From the NCBI GenBank assembly GCA_003451595.1, contig DMDA01000128.1:13078-44741 (forward strand): a stretch of 31,664 nucleotides of DNA, in the 5' to 3' direction. This DNA is from Chloroflexota bacterium (GTDB taxonomy: Bacteria > Chloroflexota > Anaerolineae > Caldilineales > Caldilineaceae). The notes beneath the pieces were generated by a model. The model was not told the origin of the DNA. It was given only the letters and a program-made list of their open reading frames with translations, and did not search any database. The position numbers and the translations under genes were made by a program. Below, piece after piece: positions 13,003 to 23,600 of this stretch (its first letter is position 1; each line of letters starts with the position of its first letter).

Positions 13003-15279
13003 TCAGTAGCTTACACTGACGCGGATGCGCGTCTGGGGACCCAACCGAATCACCTGGCCGTCGCTGAGCGGTATGGCAGTGTTGGGATCAATGAGATGCT
13101 CGTCGACAAAGGTGCCGTTGTTGCTACCCAGGTCGGTGAGCAGAATACGGCCGTTTTCCAACACCAGTTGTGCATGGCGTCGCGAGAGATGCGAGTCGCC
13201 TGTCAGCCGCACATCACATTGGCTGCTGCGGCCGATCACGCAGGGAAAGCGATTGAAGGTGCGTCTGGTGCGTTCGCCTGGGCTAGGCGTCTCGACAACA
13301 TCAACCATCAACTTGCCTTGATGTTTGCCACTACCACCACTATTCGCACTTGCCACGACAGTGTACTCCTCCGCCGGACGCGCCAGTGAATAGGCCGGTC
13401 CCGTTGGCTTGCGGCCATAGACAAAGTAGAGCACGATGCTGGAGATGACAACAACGATGGCAATGGCGATGAGTGGATTGTCGTTGATGCCGATCCAGAT
13501 TGCCGCCAAGAGTCCTGGTTTCGCGGGGCCGACCACCGCTTTGATTTCGTAGACATTGGTGTCTGTTTGTGCGCCGCTGCGACTCCAGAGATTCACGTAC
13601 AGTTTGTAGTCCTTTGGTTGCGGTTCCTCCACTGCCTGAAGCAGGTCTGGCGGCATCGGCACAACCAGCGTGGTCGTCTTGAACACCTCTTTGTCGGTGT
13701 CCATCACATTCTTGTTGCTCTCATCGAGAATGTAGGCGCGCCACTGTGTGATTTCCTCTTGCTGGTTGTCGATGGTGAGTTCAACAACGAATTTGCCCCA
13801 TTGATCGCTATTCGGCAGCGCCCAGGTGACAGAATTCACCCTTGCCGTCATCGTGGGCGTTGGCTCCGCTTCCACTTTGAATTCTTTCAGCTCGGCGAGC
13901 ACAGGGTCGGGTTCCTTGTTGAAATTGTCCATCGGCTTGAGCAGGTCATGGCCGGTGACATCGACGCCGATAATCTGAATTTTGTATTCGCGCCCCGGTT
14001 CGAAGACATCAATATCGACCCGCACCTCATGATTGGGTGCATCGCGCCCGTTGACATCCACCGGCCCGGACTGGTATTTGGTTTCACTGCCAGCCAACAC
14101 ACGCAAAAAGAGCCGCTCGACGATGCGCGGGTTAGAGATGCTGATCGGAAATACAAACTGATTGCGGGCCATGTCGCGATACGCAGGATCGAGGCGAATG
14201 TAGGTCGATGGCACGGTCGTCGCTGTCGGCGGTGGCAGCGGCGTTTCCGTCGGCGGGATGGGCGTTGGTGTGGCGATGTAGCTGCGCGGCGAGTCGAACT
14301 CGAAAATTGCGGATGTCACCACTGCGCTGGGGTTGGCGAGCCATACTTCCAATTGAGAGCGGTTGCGTCCTGCTGCAGGCAGCACTGAGAACTCGGCCTC
14401 GTACTGATTGACAATGTCGGTGAAGGCTTCTGCAAAAAGCGCGCTGAGTTCGCTCTGCGCGCCGATAATCGCCATACCGCGGGTATCGTTGGCTAACCGC
14501 GTAAGCACGTCCTCATCGAGGCTGCCGAAAAGCCCAAGCGTGTAAATTGGGATCTGCTGCGCGCTCGCGCGCTGGATGATCTCATCCAGCGAATGGTTGC
14601 TGCATGGTCTCCCTACCTGATCGACCATATCCTGGCCGTCGGTGAAGGCCATCAACGCCCGACGTGCAGGTGCGTTGGGTAGGGCGTTGACACTTCCCAG
14701 CCTGTCCAGCTCATTGTAGATAGCATCGTAATAGCAGGTACCGCCAACTGCTTCTGTGATGCTCTCGATCGCATCGCCCAGTCGGTTGCGGTTGCTGGTG
14801 AAATCTTGCCGAATGCTCAGTTGTGGGTTGCCATACTGTCCGCTGAAGGTGACAATGCGAAACTGGACGTTGGCTGGTGCACGTTCGATCGTGGCGCGGG
14901 CTGCAGCCCGTACATCAGGGAGTTCTGCTTCCATACTGCCGCTGGTGTCGATTAGCATTGTGACGTAGATCGGCGAAGCGATCCGCTCGATCGGTTGAGT
15001 GAGCACGCCAAAATCGATGGCGCCTGGCGGCATATCGTGCAGTTTCAGCTTCAAGTCGGTAATGCGCACATTGCCGACGCTATTGCCCTCGGCGTCGAGC
15101 AGACGGAAGGGCACGCGGACGCCTAATGTCGAACCGTTGTCACTTGTTGTTACAGGTGGAATGACAAAAACCTGAATGGGGCTGCCGGAATTCTGCGCCA
15201 ATGAGATGCCAGGCGGCGCCGCCAGTAATGCTGCGCCTACTATCCCAATCGCCAGCCACATCAACCACACGCGTCGCAT
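13003..15279 (-). CDS. Secreted VWA domain, TM, cytoplasmic FHA receptor-like protein
   Basis: 758 residues. A signal peptide (1 to about 29, ending SLAQ) is followed by an extracellular von Willebrand A domain with an intact MIDAS (DTSGSM at 111-116, later TDGQD). Beta-rich, Ig-like stretches separated by Pro/Thr linkers come next, then a membrane segment (about 600-622). A cytoplasmic FHA domain ends the protein, with GR at 683-684, SRRH at 699-702 and SNNGT at 719-723. It therefore joins an outside metal-dependent adhesion module to an inside phosphothreonine reader. It lies 6 nt after the EspG-like gene and 11 nt before the TM-FHA gene. A scaffold or sensor of the secretion machine is inferred, not known. 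Confidence 0.85.
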   Translation of the reverse strand: MRRVWLMWLAIGIVGAALLAAPPGISLAQNSGSPIQVFVIPPVTTSDNGSTLGVRVPFRLLDAEGNSVGNVRITDLKLKLHDMPPGAIDFGVLTQPIERIASPIYVTMLIDTSGSMEAELPDVRAAARATIERAPANVQFRIVTFSGQYGNPQLSIRQDFTSNRNRLGDAIESITEAVGGTCYYDAIYNELDRLGSVNALPNAPARRALMAFTDGQDMVDQVGRPCSNHSLDEIIQRASAQQIPIYTLGLFGSLDEDVLTRLANDTRGMAIIGAQSELSALFAEAFTDIVNQYEAEFSVLPAAGRNRSQLEVWLANPSAVVTSAIFEFDSPRSYIATPTPIPPTETPLPPPTATTVPSTYIRLDPAYRDMARNQFVFPISISNPRIVERLFLRVLAGSETKYQSGPVDVNGRDAPNHEVRVDIDVFEPGREYKIQIIGVDVTGHDLLKPMDNFNKEPDPVLAELKEFKVEAEPTPTMTARVNSVTWALPNSDQWGKFVVELTIDNQQEEITQWRAYILDESNKNVMDTDKEVFKTTTLVVPMPPDLLQAVEEPQPKDYKLYVNLWSRSGAQTDTNVYEIKAVVGPAKPGLLAAIWIGINDNPLIAIAIVVVISSIVLYFVYGRKPTGPAYSLARPAEEYTVVASANSGGSGKHQGKLMVDVVETPSPGERTRRTFNRFPCVIGRSSQCDVRLTGDSHLSRRHAQLVLENGRILLTDLGSNNGTFVDEHLIDPNTAIPLSDGQVIRLGPQTRIRVSVSY

Positions 15280-15285
15280 CTTGCC

Positions 15286-16077
15286 TCACATCATTTCGTT
15301 GAGAATTGTCAGGAAATTAGCAGCGCCGCCGCCAGAAATTTGCACCGCATCGCCCCCAGTATAGACGATGAGGCGTGCAGAAGGCGTCGTGCTCTGCCAG
15401 AAGATCGCATCGCGTCGGCGCGTCCTGGCATCGTCACCGGTCGCAACACATGTGATCGCTGTCACCGCCGTCGGGTTGTTCAGATCCGCCGCCAGTGCTG
15501 CCGCTGTGTCGTCGTCGAGTCCGACGGTGCGCAGCACCTGGGCGACCTGGTCAGCCTGTTCGGTGTCGGCGTGTGCGCGCGCGGCTGCCAGTGCGCGGGC
15601 AGGGAGTGTCAGTGGCGCACCTGCATGGAGTGACGCGGCAGTGCCGCCGGCGCAGAAATCAGCCAGCGCCTGCGTCAGCGCTGCTGCGTCCGACACCAGC
15701 GCAAACGCGTGGAGGAGATCATCCGGGCGCATGTGGATCACGGCAGCGTCGGCGCGGCGATAGGCAAACCAGGTCAAGGGCAGATTCTCACCCGCCACAT
15801 AGCGGTACGCCGTGACGATCAAGTTTGGGCGGGCATAGCTCTCCAGCACGCGCAGCAGGTCGTCCTTCACCAGTGGGCGCGCCTCGGCGTCGAGACGTAG
15901 CAGGTCGCGGGCGCGCAGGGCGTCGCGTGCGGTGGCGTGCGCAACCGCAATTTCCTGGGTGCTCAAGCCGTCGAAGGGGTTGCGATCGACGCCAATCGTC
16001 GGTGTGGCAGCAAAGAGGGACAGCAGGTACGCCAGTTCGGCATGAGAGAGTACAACAGAAAAGGCTTCCGCAGACAT
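15286..16077 (-). CDS. EspG-like protein 1 (putative WXG substrate chaperone)
   Basis: 263 residues, no signal peptide or membrane segment, so cytoplasmic. The N-terminal half runs LSHAELAYLLSLF, then a helix with ALRARDLLRLD, KDDLLRVLESYARPNL, and a beta-rich part. This order resembles mycobacterial EspG, where an L-rich start, an ARGLL helix and a la-P beta segment recur. The same layout is found in the gene at 26447-27256, so the two are paralogs. The C-terminus has IFWQSTTPSARL then DAVQISGGG. It starts 3 nt after the Gly-rich WXG100 gene, with a strong GGGGAGGAG site. EspG proteins escort ESX substrates, and that role is inferred here. Remote similarity was judged by eye only. Confidence 0.55.
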   Translation of the reverse strand: MSAEAFSVVLSHAELAYLLSLFAATPTIGVDRNPFDGLSTQEIAVAHATARDALRARDLLRLDAEARPLVKDDLLRVLESYARPNLIVTAYRYVAGENLPLTWFAYRRADAAVIHMRPDDLLHAFALVSDAAALTQALADFCAGGTAASLHAGAPLTLPARALAAARAHADTEQADQVAQVLRTVGLDDDTAAALAADLNNPTAVTAITCVATGDDARTRRRDAIFWQSTTPSARLIVYTGGDAVQISGGGAANFLTILNEMM

Positions 16078-16080
16078 CGG

Positions 16081-16875
16081 CTACTCCTCCCCGCGCTGCT
16101 TGCCAAACTTGCCGAGCATCGTCGCCAGGAAGGGGCTGGTCGCCAGCAGGCTGGCAAGCGCGCCAAAGCCGTTTTGCGCGATGCCTGCTGGCGTCATGGC
16201 TGCGCCGCTGGCGGGTGGTTGACTGAAACCACTTTGCACCGCACCGACGCCGCCTGGAGTGGCATAGTAGCGGAAGCGTGCGGGTGCGCCTGCAGCTTCG
16301 GCCCCGACATTAGCGCCAGCATCGCCAAAACCATAGGCGCCACCACCAAAGCCATCACTGAATCCACTGTCAAAGCTGCCGCCAAAACCAGCGCCGCCGA
16401 AATCACCCAAACCGCTGCTGCCAAAGCCACCATTCGATCTGCCACCACCCGATCCGCCACCCGCGCCGAAGTCGCTTGTATCCTCGGCGGTGGCTGCTGT
16501 TGGTTCGCCGCCGCCAGAACCGCCGCCACTGCCTCCACCCGATCCGCCACTTGATCCGCTGCCACCACCCTGCTCCTCTTCTTTGAAGGGCGTGGCGGCT
16601 TCCTGATCCGCCTGTTGCATCGTTTGCGCGGCCTGGCCGGTAATCTCACCCGCCATCGTCAGCGCCGCGATCAGGCGGTTCACGGCCGGGAGCACATCTT
16701 CCTTCATCTCGGCAAAGAAGGCTTCGGCGCCTTCACCGATCCAACTGCCTTGTTCCAGCGGTGTGTAGGCTGCATGGACGCCGGTCAACATCTCGGTCGT
16801 CGCCTCGGCGCAGCGGTTGAAGCGGGCGGCAACCTGCGCCAGCGCCGCGTAGTCGGCGCGAATTTCATTTACCAT
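16081..16875 (-). CDS. WXG100 protein with glycine-rich C-terminal extension
   Basis: 264 residues. The first ~97 form a WXG100 helical hairpin with W45-I46-G47 in the turn, in the same register as the 100-residue protein at 30718-31020 (shared pattern ...PLExGSWIGxG... and VLPAVxRL). From about residue 99 it carries a long Gly/Ser-rich low-complexity tail, then an Ala/Phe-containing C-terminus. The ATG at 16875 is chosen over an upstream in-frame start at 16941, because an AAGGAGG site lies 5 nt before it and homology to the paralog begins there. The gene sits between the Ub-FHA and EspG-like genes. It is probably a secreted substrate; the tail could be a surface or spacer region. Confidence 0.85.
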   Translation of the reverse strand: MVNEIRADYAALAQVAARFNRCAEATTEMLTGVHAAYTPLEQGSWIGEGAEAFFAEMKEDVLPAVNRLIAALTMAGEITGQAAQTMQQADQEAATPFKEEEQGGGSGSSGGSGGGSGGGSGGGEPTAATAEDTSDFGAGGGSGGGRSNGGFGSSGLGDFGGAGFGGSFDSGFSDGFGGGAYGFGDAGANVGAEAAGAPARFRYYATPGGVGAVQSGFSQPPASGAAMTPAGIAQNGFGALASLLATSPFLATMLGKFGKQRGEE

Positions 16876-16880
16876 GCGCT

Positions 16881-16887
16881 CCTCCTT
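16881..16887 (-). promoter_or_regulatory. Strong ribosome binding site of the Gly-rich WXG100 gene
   Basis: AAGGAGG on the minus strand, 5 nt before the ATG at 16875. It decides this start against the longer reading to 16941. Confidence 0.75.
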
Positions 16888-16905
16888 TTCTTGCAGAAGC
16901 CTCCG

Positions 16906-16922
16906 GGAAGCCGACAGCTTCC
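16906..16922. other. Small hairpin in the longest gap of the secretion operon
   Basis: GGAAGC at 16906-16911 pairs with GCTTCC at 16917-16922 around a 5-nt loop, in the 62-nt gap ahead of the Gly-rich WXG100 gene. No U tract follows. It may mark mRNA processing or uncoupled expression of the substrate gene; it may also be chance. Confidence 0.25.
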
Positions 16923-16937
16923 TGGAAGTCATTTCGC

Positions 16938-17657
16938 TCAATCCTGCGCTTCCTCATTTTCGACGCCAGCGGTTGCCGTTTCGTTGCTTGACGGATCGAC
17001 AGTGGGCGGCATCGTGCGCTGGAGTAGAAACTTCAACGTGATCTGGCTGCGCTCCAGCACGATCAAGTCGCTGTGATCGATCGGCGTGCGGCTGGCGTCA
17101 AGTAAGTGGATCGTTTCACCGGTGGCGCGGCGCAGCATAGTCGGATTGCCCGACATGCGCTCGACATAATATCGTCCGCCCTGTTCGCTCAGCCTGACAT
17201 GTCGCCGCGAGACTCGCAGACCGGTCGGCAGCGCTTCCAAATTGACCGCCAGCAGTTGATTGTAGGGCAGGTTGCGATCCGGGCGCCCGATGATGGCGGG
17301 CAACCACCCAATCCGGTAAACCCGTCCAGTGCTCTGTTCGCGCAAATAGATCGGCTCTGGAGCAGGTTGAGCGCCGCGCGGGATAGACGCTGACTTTTCC
17401 ACCAACTTCAGGTGCACATCTTTGGCGTCTTTGCCGAACAACGCATCCAGCGGCTTTTCATCAAGAACGGCGCCGGTGGCAGCGTCAAGTAGCTGATAGT
17501 CGCTGGGGTCGATGCCAAGCTGTTCAATCTCGCGAAACTCTTGCAGCGTGGCAGCGATCAGCTCCTGGGGGGAGAGCGTCCACAGAGCAGCGGCGTGCTG
17601 TGCTGGCAGATCGAGTACATCGATGGTGAGATCGAGGCGGTCTTTTCCTGTTCCCAT
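16938..17657 (-). CDS. Ubiquitin-like (YukD/EsaB-like) plus FHA fusion protein
   Basis: 239 residues, soluble. Residues about 5-88 have the beta-grasp pattern of YukD/EsaB and of the EccD N-terminus: DLTIDVLD strand, AALWTLSPQ strand, a helix ELIAATLQEF, then YQLLDAATGAVLDE and DVHLKLVE. Residues about 103-215 form an FHA domain with GR at 124-125 and SRRH at 150-153. The usual GT/N loop is replaced by SGNPTML, so binding may be altered. The gene lies 3 nt after the giant motor gene, with a GGAGGA element 13 nt before the ATG. Firmicutes EssC carries FHA on the motor itself and EsaB separately; here FHA and the ubiquitin-like part are one separate protein. The fold assignment is by pattern only. 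Confidence 0.7.
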   Translation of the reverse strand: MGTGKDRLDLTIDVLDLPAQHAAALWTLSPQELIAATLQEFREIEQLGIDPSDYQLLDAATGAVLDEKPLDALFGKDAKDVHLKLVEKSASIPRGAQPAPEPIYLREQSTGRVYRIGWLPAIIGRPDRNLPYNQLLAVNLEALPTGLRVSRRHVRLSEQGGRYYVERMSGNPTMLRRATGETIHLLDASRTPIDHSDLIVLERSQITLKFLLQRTMPPTVDPSSNETATAGVENEEAQD

Positions 17658-17660
17658 AGT

Positions 17661-20600
17661 TTATGCTTCTTCCTCCGTCTGGGCGACGCCTTCCCCTGCT
17701 CCACTTTCGATGACGATCTCCGGAAACTGACCAGCAGCATTGCGGATGATGTCTTCGTCGCTCAGGTTGCCACCATAGATGGCAGCCAGGCCACCTACAT
17801 GCTGCAAGTCTTCATCCAATGCCTTTTTGACATATGCCAGCAGGACGTCGCGATGCGATAACTCCATCAGCGTGGTAGGGTCAGCCAGCTTGTGTTTGTG
17901 GGCGATACGCCGCAGCAGGTCGATCAATTGCAGCGTGCGCAGGTCAAACTGGCGATCTGGCGCTGCATCGTGTGTGGCACCAGCGGCAAAGGCGGTCGGC
18001 TTACCCCATTGGGCGCGTTCCTCTGGATGTTGCGTCAGAATACGTTCGACCCAGCCGTCGAGCGCCTGCGCTGGCGTTGCGGCCATCCCGGCCATCGGCG
18101 TTTCAGCCTCTTGGTCGGTGTAGGGCGTCGCCACCTGGAGCAGCGTCGCTGCGCCCGCTTTGACTAGATAGCCGCGCCCGATGGTGAGTTCTTTGTCCTG
18201 CATCCCTGCCGGGCGCTTATTGACGCGTAGCGTGTCGAGCGCCTGACCGATGCGCAACCCTAGCCCATAGTTGGAAGCCTGTACGCGGCGGCGCAACTCG
18301 GCGGTAATACTCGTAAGCTCGGTCGAACCGGCGATGACGAAGTGCAGCCCGTCGCGTCCGGAGCGCCGTGCCAACTGCGCCAGCTCTTGATCGAGCTGGC
18401 GCTTGTTGACTAACTCGTCGCCAAAGTCATCGAAGTTGTCGATGAAAATGAACAGTTCGCGCGGTGGGTCAGCTTCGGCCAATGCAGCGCACATGCTGCT
18501 CAACCTGGGCATCAGCTCGATCAGTTCCTCGATCTCGTCGACGGTCGCCAGCACATGGGGTAGTTCGGTTAGTTTGTGACGACCACCGTAGTCGAAGAGG
18601 CGCCGCTGCATGTCAACCAGGATCATCGGCGCCCGTACCGGTGGATAGCGCAGCGCCAGCGCAACGATCCAGTTGTAGAGCACCGTCGTCTTGCCGGAGA
18701 AGGGCGGACCAACGATGGTGAAGTGTGGCCCCATCCGACTCAGATCGACGAGCGCGGGCTGCAAGGTCACATCCTCGCCCAGCACAGCGGCAATGGCATT
18801 AGCGGTGGGTGGCGGCGCAACGTCCAGCATCGCCTGCAACGGTACGAGTTCGGGCAGGATGCGGATCGGGTCGGGCGGGCGGTGGTCTTGCGCACATGCG
18901 GTCATCGCAGCGGCGATGCGCTGAAGCTCGGCGCTCTCGGCAAAGGCGTCGAAGGGTTGCGCCGTGTCGAGCAGACTGACTGGGCGTGCTGCTTGAAACA
19001 TCAGCGGCCGCTGTCCGCGACGCACGTAGCCACGCCCTGGAGTCGCGCCAAAGTCGATGGCGCCGCGGCCAACTAGGTCGAGGTAGCGCTCCGGGTTGGA
19101 CTGGCGCAGGGTAAGACGCTCGCCAAAGAGACTGCCCACCTTGCTCGCCATGCTGCCGCCACTGCTCGCCACGACAAAGGTGACGCCGGCAGCCAGCGCA
19201 CGGCGGATCAACGGTGCCAGCGTATTTTCCACCAAGAGTTGTTGGTTGTCCCATAACTCGGAGAAATTGTCGATTACGGCCAGAATCGCAGGCAGCCGCA
19301 TGATGGTCTGCGGGAGGCTGTTGTACTCGTAGAGTGTACTGACACCGGCCTCGGCCAGCAGCGTCTGGCGCCGGGCAATTGTGCGGTCGAGCATGTCGAG
19401 CAGGCGGCCGAAGCGTTCATCGTATGCTTCCTCGCCGGTGTAGATCACTGTGCCGACGTGGGGCAGACCTTCCAGCGCGCGGAAGTTGCGCCCACCCAGA
19501 TCGACGACGTAAATGTGCAGCTCGTCTGGAGAATGCGTGGCGGCCAGTGACAGGATCAGTGTGCGTAGCAGGTTGGTCTTGCCCGACGCCGGGTCGCCAA
19601 AGATCGCCAGATGGGCGCGGCTCAGGTCTAAGGTCAGCGGCGTCTGGCTGGCTTCCTCCGGGTCATCGATGAGTCCGACCGTTGCCTGTAGCGCGTTCTG
19701 CGTCCAGTTGATGCCAGGCCAGAGATCGGCGGTTTCGTCGTTTGCCCAGTGTGCGATTGGGGCAACCAGGCTACGCGGTGGGCCGCCTTTGCCATCGTAC
19801 AGCAGCGTTTCCAGGCTGAAGCTGACAGGCAGGAAGTCGGGCCATGGTTTGGGCGCGGGCACGCCATGCGTCAATTCGCGCGCCAGGTGTACGACGGTAT
19901 CGTAGAACTTGGGCGGCTCCTCGGTAGCCAGAGCGGAGGCGGCCGGCGGACGCGCAGACCAGAGCACGGCGGGCGGGCGGTCGTCAATTTGTGGATCGCC
20001 GGTGTAGGAGACCTGGATCAGCTCGATGTTCTCGTTGCCGACCTGGAGATAGCCGCGCCCTGGCTGACCACTGGGCAACAGTGCAGCGTCTGGGCGGCGC
20101 AACATCTCGCGGCTGGTGTCCATTTCCTCCACGCGCAGACAGATGCGCAGCTTGATGTTGGCGCGCATCTGGTCGGTGACGCCCTTGGGGCGCTGTGATG
20201 CCAGGATCAGGTTGACGCCGATCGAGCGCCCAACACGGGTGATGCTCTCCAGCTCGGCTTTGTACTCCGGATTGTCGTCGATCATCTCGGCGTATTCGTC
20301 GATGATGATGAAGAGGTGCGGGAAGGGCTCGCGCGTGAGATGCAGCCCGCGTCGGCGGTAGTCGATGATGTCCTTGGTGTTCGTGTCAGCGTTGAGTTGC
20401 TGGCGTCGGCGCATCTCGGCGCCGATAGCAGAAAACATGCGGTGTACGGCCGCCTTGTTGAGGTTGGTCACGATGTCTACCACGTGCGGCAGCCCCTCGA
20501 AAGGCTTAAACGCGCCGCCGCCCTTGTAGTCCACTAACACCAGGTTCAGGATCGACGGATCATAGTTGACGACCATGCCAACAATCATCGTCATCAGCAG

Positions 20601-23600
20601 TTCGGACTTGCCGGAGCCGGTGCCGCCTGCGATCAGGCCGTGGACGCCATCGCGTTTGGCTTCCAGGTGCAGAGCGCGCGGCCGGTTGCCTGCCGTGATG
20701 CCCAATACGAACTGTAGCCAATCAGCAGTCGCGGCAATCGTCGATCCCTGCCACTGACGCCGCATCGCCTCGGCTAATCCACCGACAAAGGCGCCGTTGC
20801 CGGGCAGCTTTAGCAGACTGCTCAGTACCTGGCGATAGTCGGAGATTTTTGGCAGCGCCTCGACGCGGAAGGGTAGTTTCTCCTGCCAGGCCGGCGGCAT
20901 CTGCACATGCATGGCGCGACCGAGCATGCGGATCGTGTCCGCTTCGTTTGGCGCCTTCTCCTGGCCCGGAAGCGGACTTATCGCCAGTGCTACCTGGAAT
21001 TCCAGCGGGTCGCGTCCAACCTTTACGTAGCCGCGACCGGGCATCTCCTCGAATGCTGGCACCGGTCCGCCGACAATGGCGCGGTAGTCGTCAACCTCGG
21101 CCAGACGCAAGGTCAACCGCTCGGTAAAGAGACTGTATATCGGCATTGGCAGTGCGCCCAGCCGGCTGATCGTGATAACACAGTGAATCCCATACGCCTT
21201 CGCCTGTCGCGCCAGCGCAATGAACTTGCCAAGCAATGCGTCGGCTTCGTCGGCGCCACTCTTGCCGCCAAAGGTCTCGATGAAGACGCTGAAGTTGTCG
21301 ATGGCAAGCAGAATTGCTGGCAGTCGGCCAGCAGACATCGCTACGTTGTATTCGAAGAGCGTGGAAACGCCTGCGCTGCCAAAGAGTTTTTTGCGCTCCT
21401 CCAGGATGTTGTCCAGTTCACGCAATAATTGTTCGACGCGTTCCTCGTAGCCTACTTCGTCGGGCATGATGATCGAGCCGACGTGCGGCAACTCCTTGAG
21501 CACCTCCAGCGAGCGCCCACCCAGGTCGAGGATGTGCGCCTGGAACTCGGTCGGTGTGTGCGTAGCGGCCAGGCTAGCAACAAGTGTACGCAAAAAGGTC
21601 GTCTTGCCGTAGCCGGACGAACCAAAGAGTACGGCGTGGCCGCGTGAGAAATCGACGATCAGCGGCAACTGCCGGGCACGCAGCGGATCGTCCACCAACC
21701 CGACGACTGCGCGCATCGCCTGCGTGTCCCAGTCGATGCCTGGCCATGATCCGTGTCCCGCCAGCCAATCGTCCAGGAAGGGGTTGAGCGAGGCGATGGC
21801 GCGCCGCCCCAGCGTCACCTGGCGCTGCTCATCGGCGCCCCAGTACTCGGCGATCAGTGGATCGACCAGACGCCAGCTTACAGGCAGCGGTGGCGGCCAC
21901 GGCCGCCGCGGGCGCTCGCCCACCAACAGCGACTGCGCCAGATCGACCACGACGTCGTAAAACTTGGGCTGGCGCGCACCTTCGCGGATTTCGTCGTAGG
22001 GCGGGTCAGTGTAGTCATCGCCAGTATACGCCACCTGGATCAACTCGATCGCATCGTTGCCAATCTGCAAGTAGCCGCGCCCGGGCATCCCATTGGGGAG
22101 GAAGGCGGCATCGGGGCGGCGCAGCATCTCGCGGCTGGTGTCCGTCTCCTCGACGCGCAGACAGATGCGGTACTTGATGTTGGCGCGCATCTGGTCGGTG
22201 ACGCCGATGGGACGCTGGGCGGCCAGCAGCAGATGCACGCCTTGTGCGCGCCCGGTGCGCGTGATCGAGTCGAGCGCGTCCTTGAACTCCGGGTTGCCGG
22301 CGATCATCTCGGCGTATTCGTCGATAATCACAAAGAGGTGCGGATAGGGAATCCCCGGCGCACCGTCCGGCCCGCGCAGGTGAAAGCCCTTGGCGCGGTA
22401 CTCGACGATGTCTTTGGTGCGCGTGCGCATGTTGATCTCTTGGCGTCGCTGCAGTTCGGCGTTGATCGCTGTGAACATGCGCTGTACGCCCGCAGCGTGA
22501 AGGTTGGTCACGACATCGACGACGTGCGGCATCTTCTCGAAGGGACGGAACGCGCCGCCGCCTTTGAAATCGACCAGTACGAAGTTGAGCACGCTCGGGT
22601 CGTAGTGCAGCGCAAAACCGACGATGAGCGTCATCAGTAGTTCGGACTTCCCGGAGCCGGTGCCACCGGCCAGCAGACCGTGGACGCCGTCGCGCTTGGC
22701 TTCCAGATAGAGCGTGCGCGGGCGGTTGCCGGAGACTACGCCCAGCGGCACCGCGGGCCAATCGGCGCGGTCGGAGGCCAGCGACGCCTGCCAGTGTTGC
22801 GCTGTGTGCTTTCGAATCTGGTCGAGAAGCTGCTGGCTCTCGTCCAACTCCCATAGCCGCGCCAGCAGTCGCTTGAAGAGCAGCGCCGTCGGCAGCGGGT
22901 CGATGCGGATCGGGAGCGCAAAGTGATGGCCGGTGCTTGCCATGTACGCGTGCATCTGCCGGCCGACGATCGTGATTTCTTCAGCTTCGGTAACGCCGGT
23001 GCGTTCGAGGTCGAAGGGCTGAGCAATCTGGAAGGTGAGCGCTTGGGCGCCGATTTTAACATAGCCGCGCCCGGCAAGCGGCGGCAGCGGCTCTGGCGCC
23101 CCCGGTACGATGGCGCGGTATTCGCTGGGGTCATTCAGCCGCAGCACCAGCCGCTCGCTGAAAAGGTTGAAGACCTGTTGCGGAATCGCGCCGGAGGTGT
23201 GTGCGGTGACGACGAAATGAACGCCGTAGGGTCGCGCCCGTCGCGCGAGGTCAACGAACTGGTCGAAGACATCCTCGATCTGGTCGTTGCCGCTGTCGAA
23301 GCTCTCGCGGAACTCGACGAAGTTGTCGATCAGGATGACCAGCGCCGGCTGGACATCGTCTGGATGTAGGTGATTGTAGTCGAAAAGGGAAGGCGCTCCT
23401 GCCGCCGCCAGCTTATCTTTGCGTTTGCCGACGATCTCGCCAATGTGGCGGAAGAGTTGCGCCACGCGTTCCTCATAGCCCTCATCGTCGGTGGAGATGA
23501 CCGAGCCGACGTGAGGCAGCGCCGCCAATGCAGCCAGATTGCGTCCGCCCAGATCGAGCACGTAGATATGCACTTGGTCGGGCGTATGATTTGCCGCCAG

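Noticed and set aside
13567..14388. 273-residue plus-strand frame opposite the VWA-FHA gene
   Set aside because: Antisense shadow with no domain or ribosome binding site of note.
21753..22640. 295-residue plus-strand frame opposite the motor gene
   Set aside because: Antisense shadow; similar shadows recur at each repeated motor module, as expected from the repeat.
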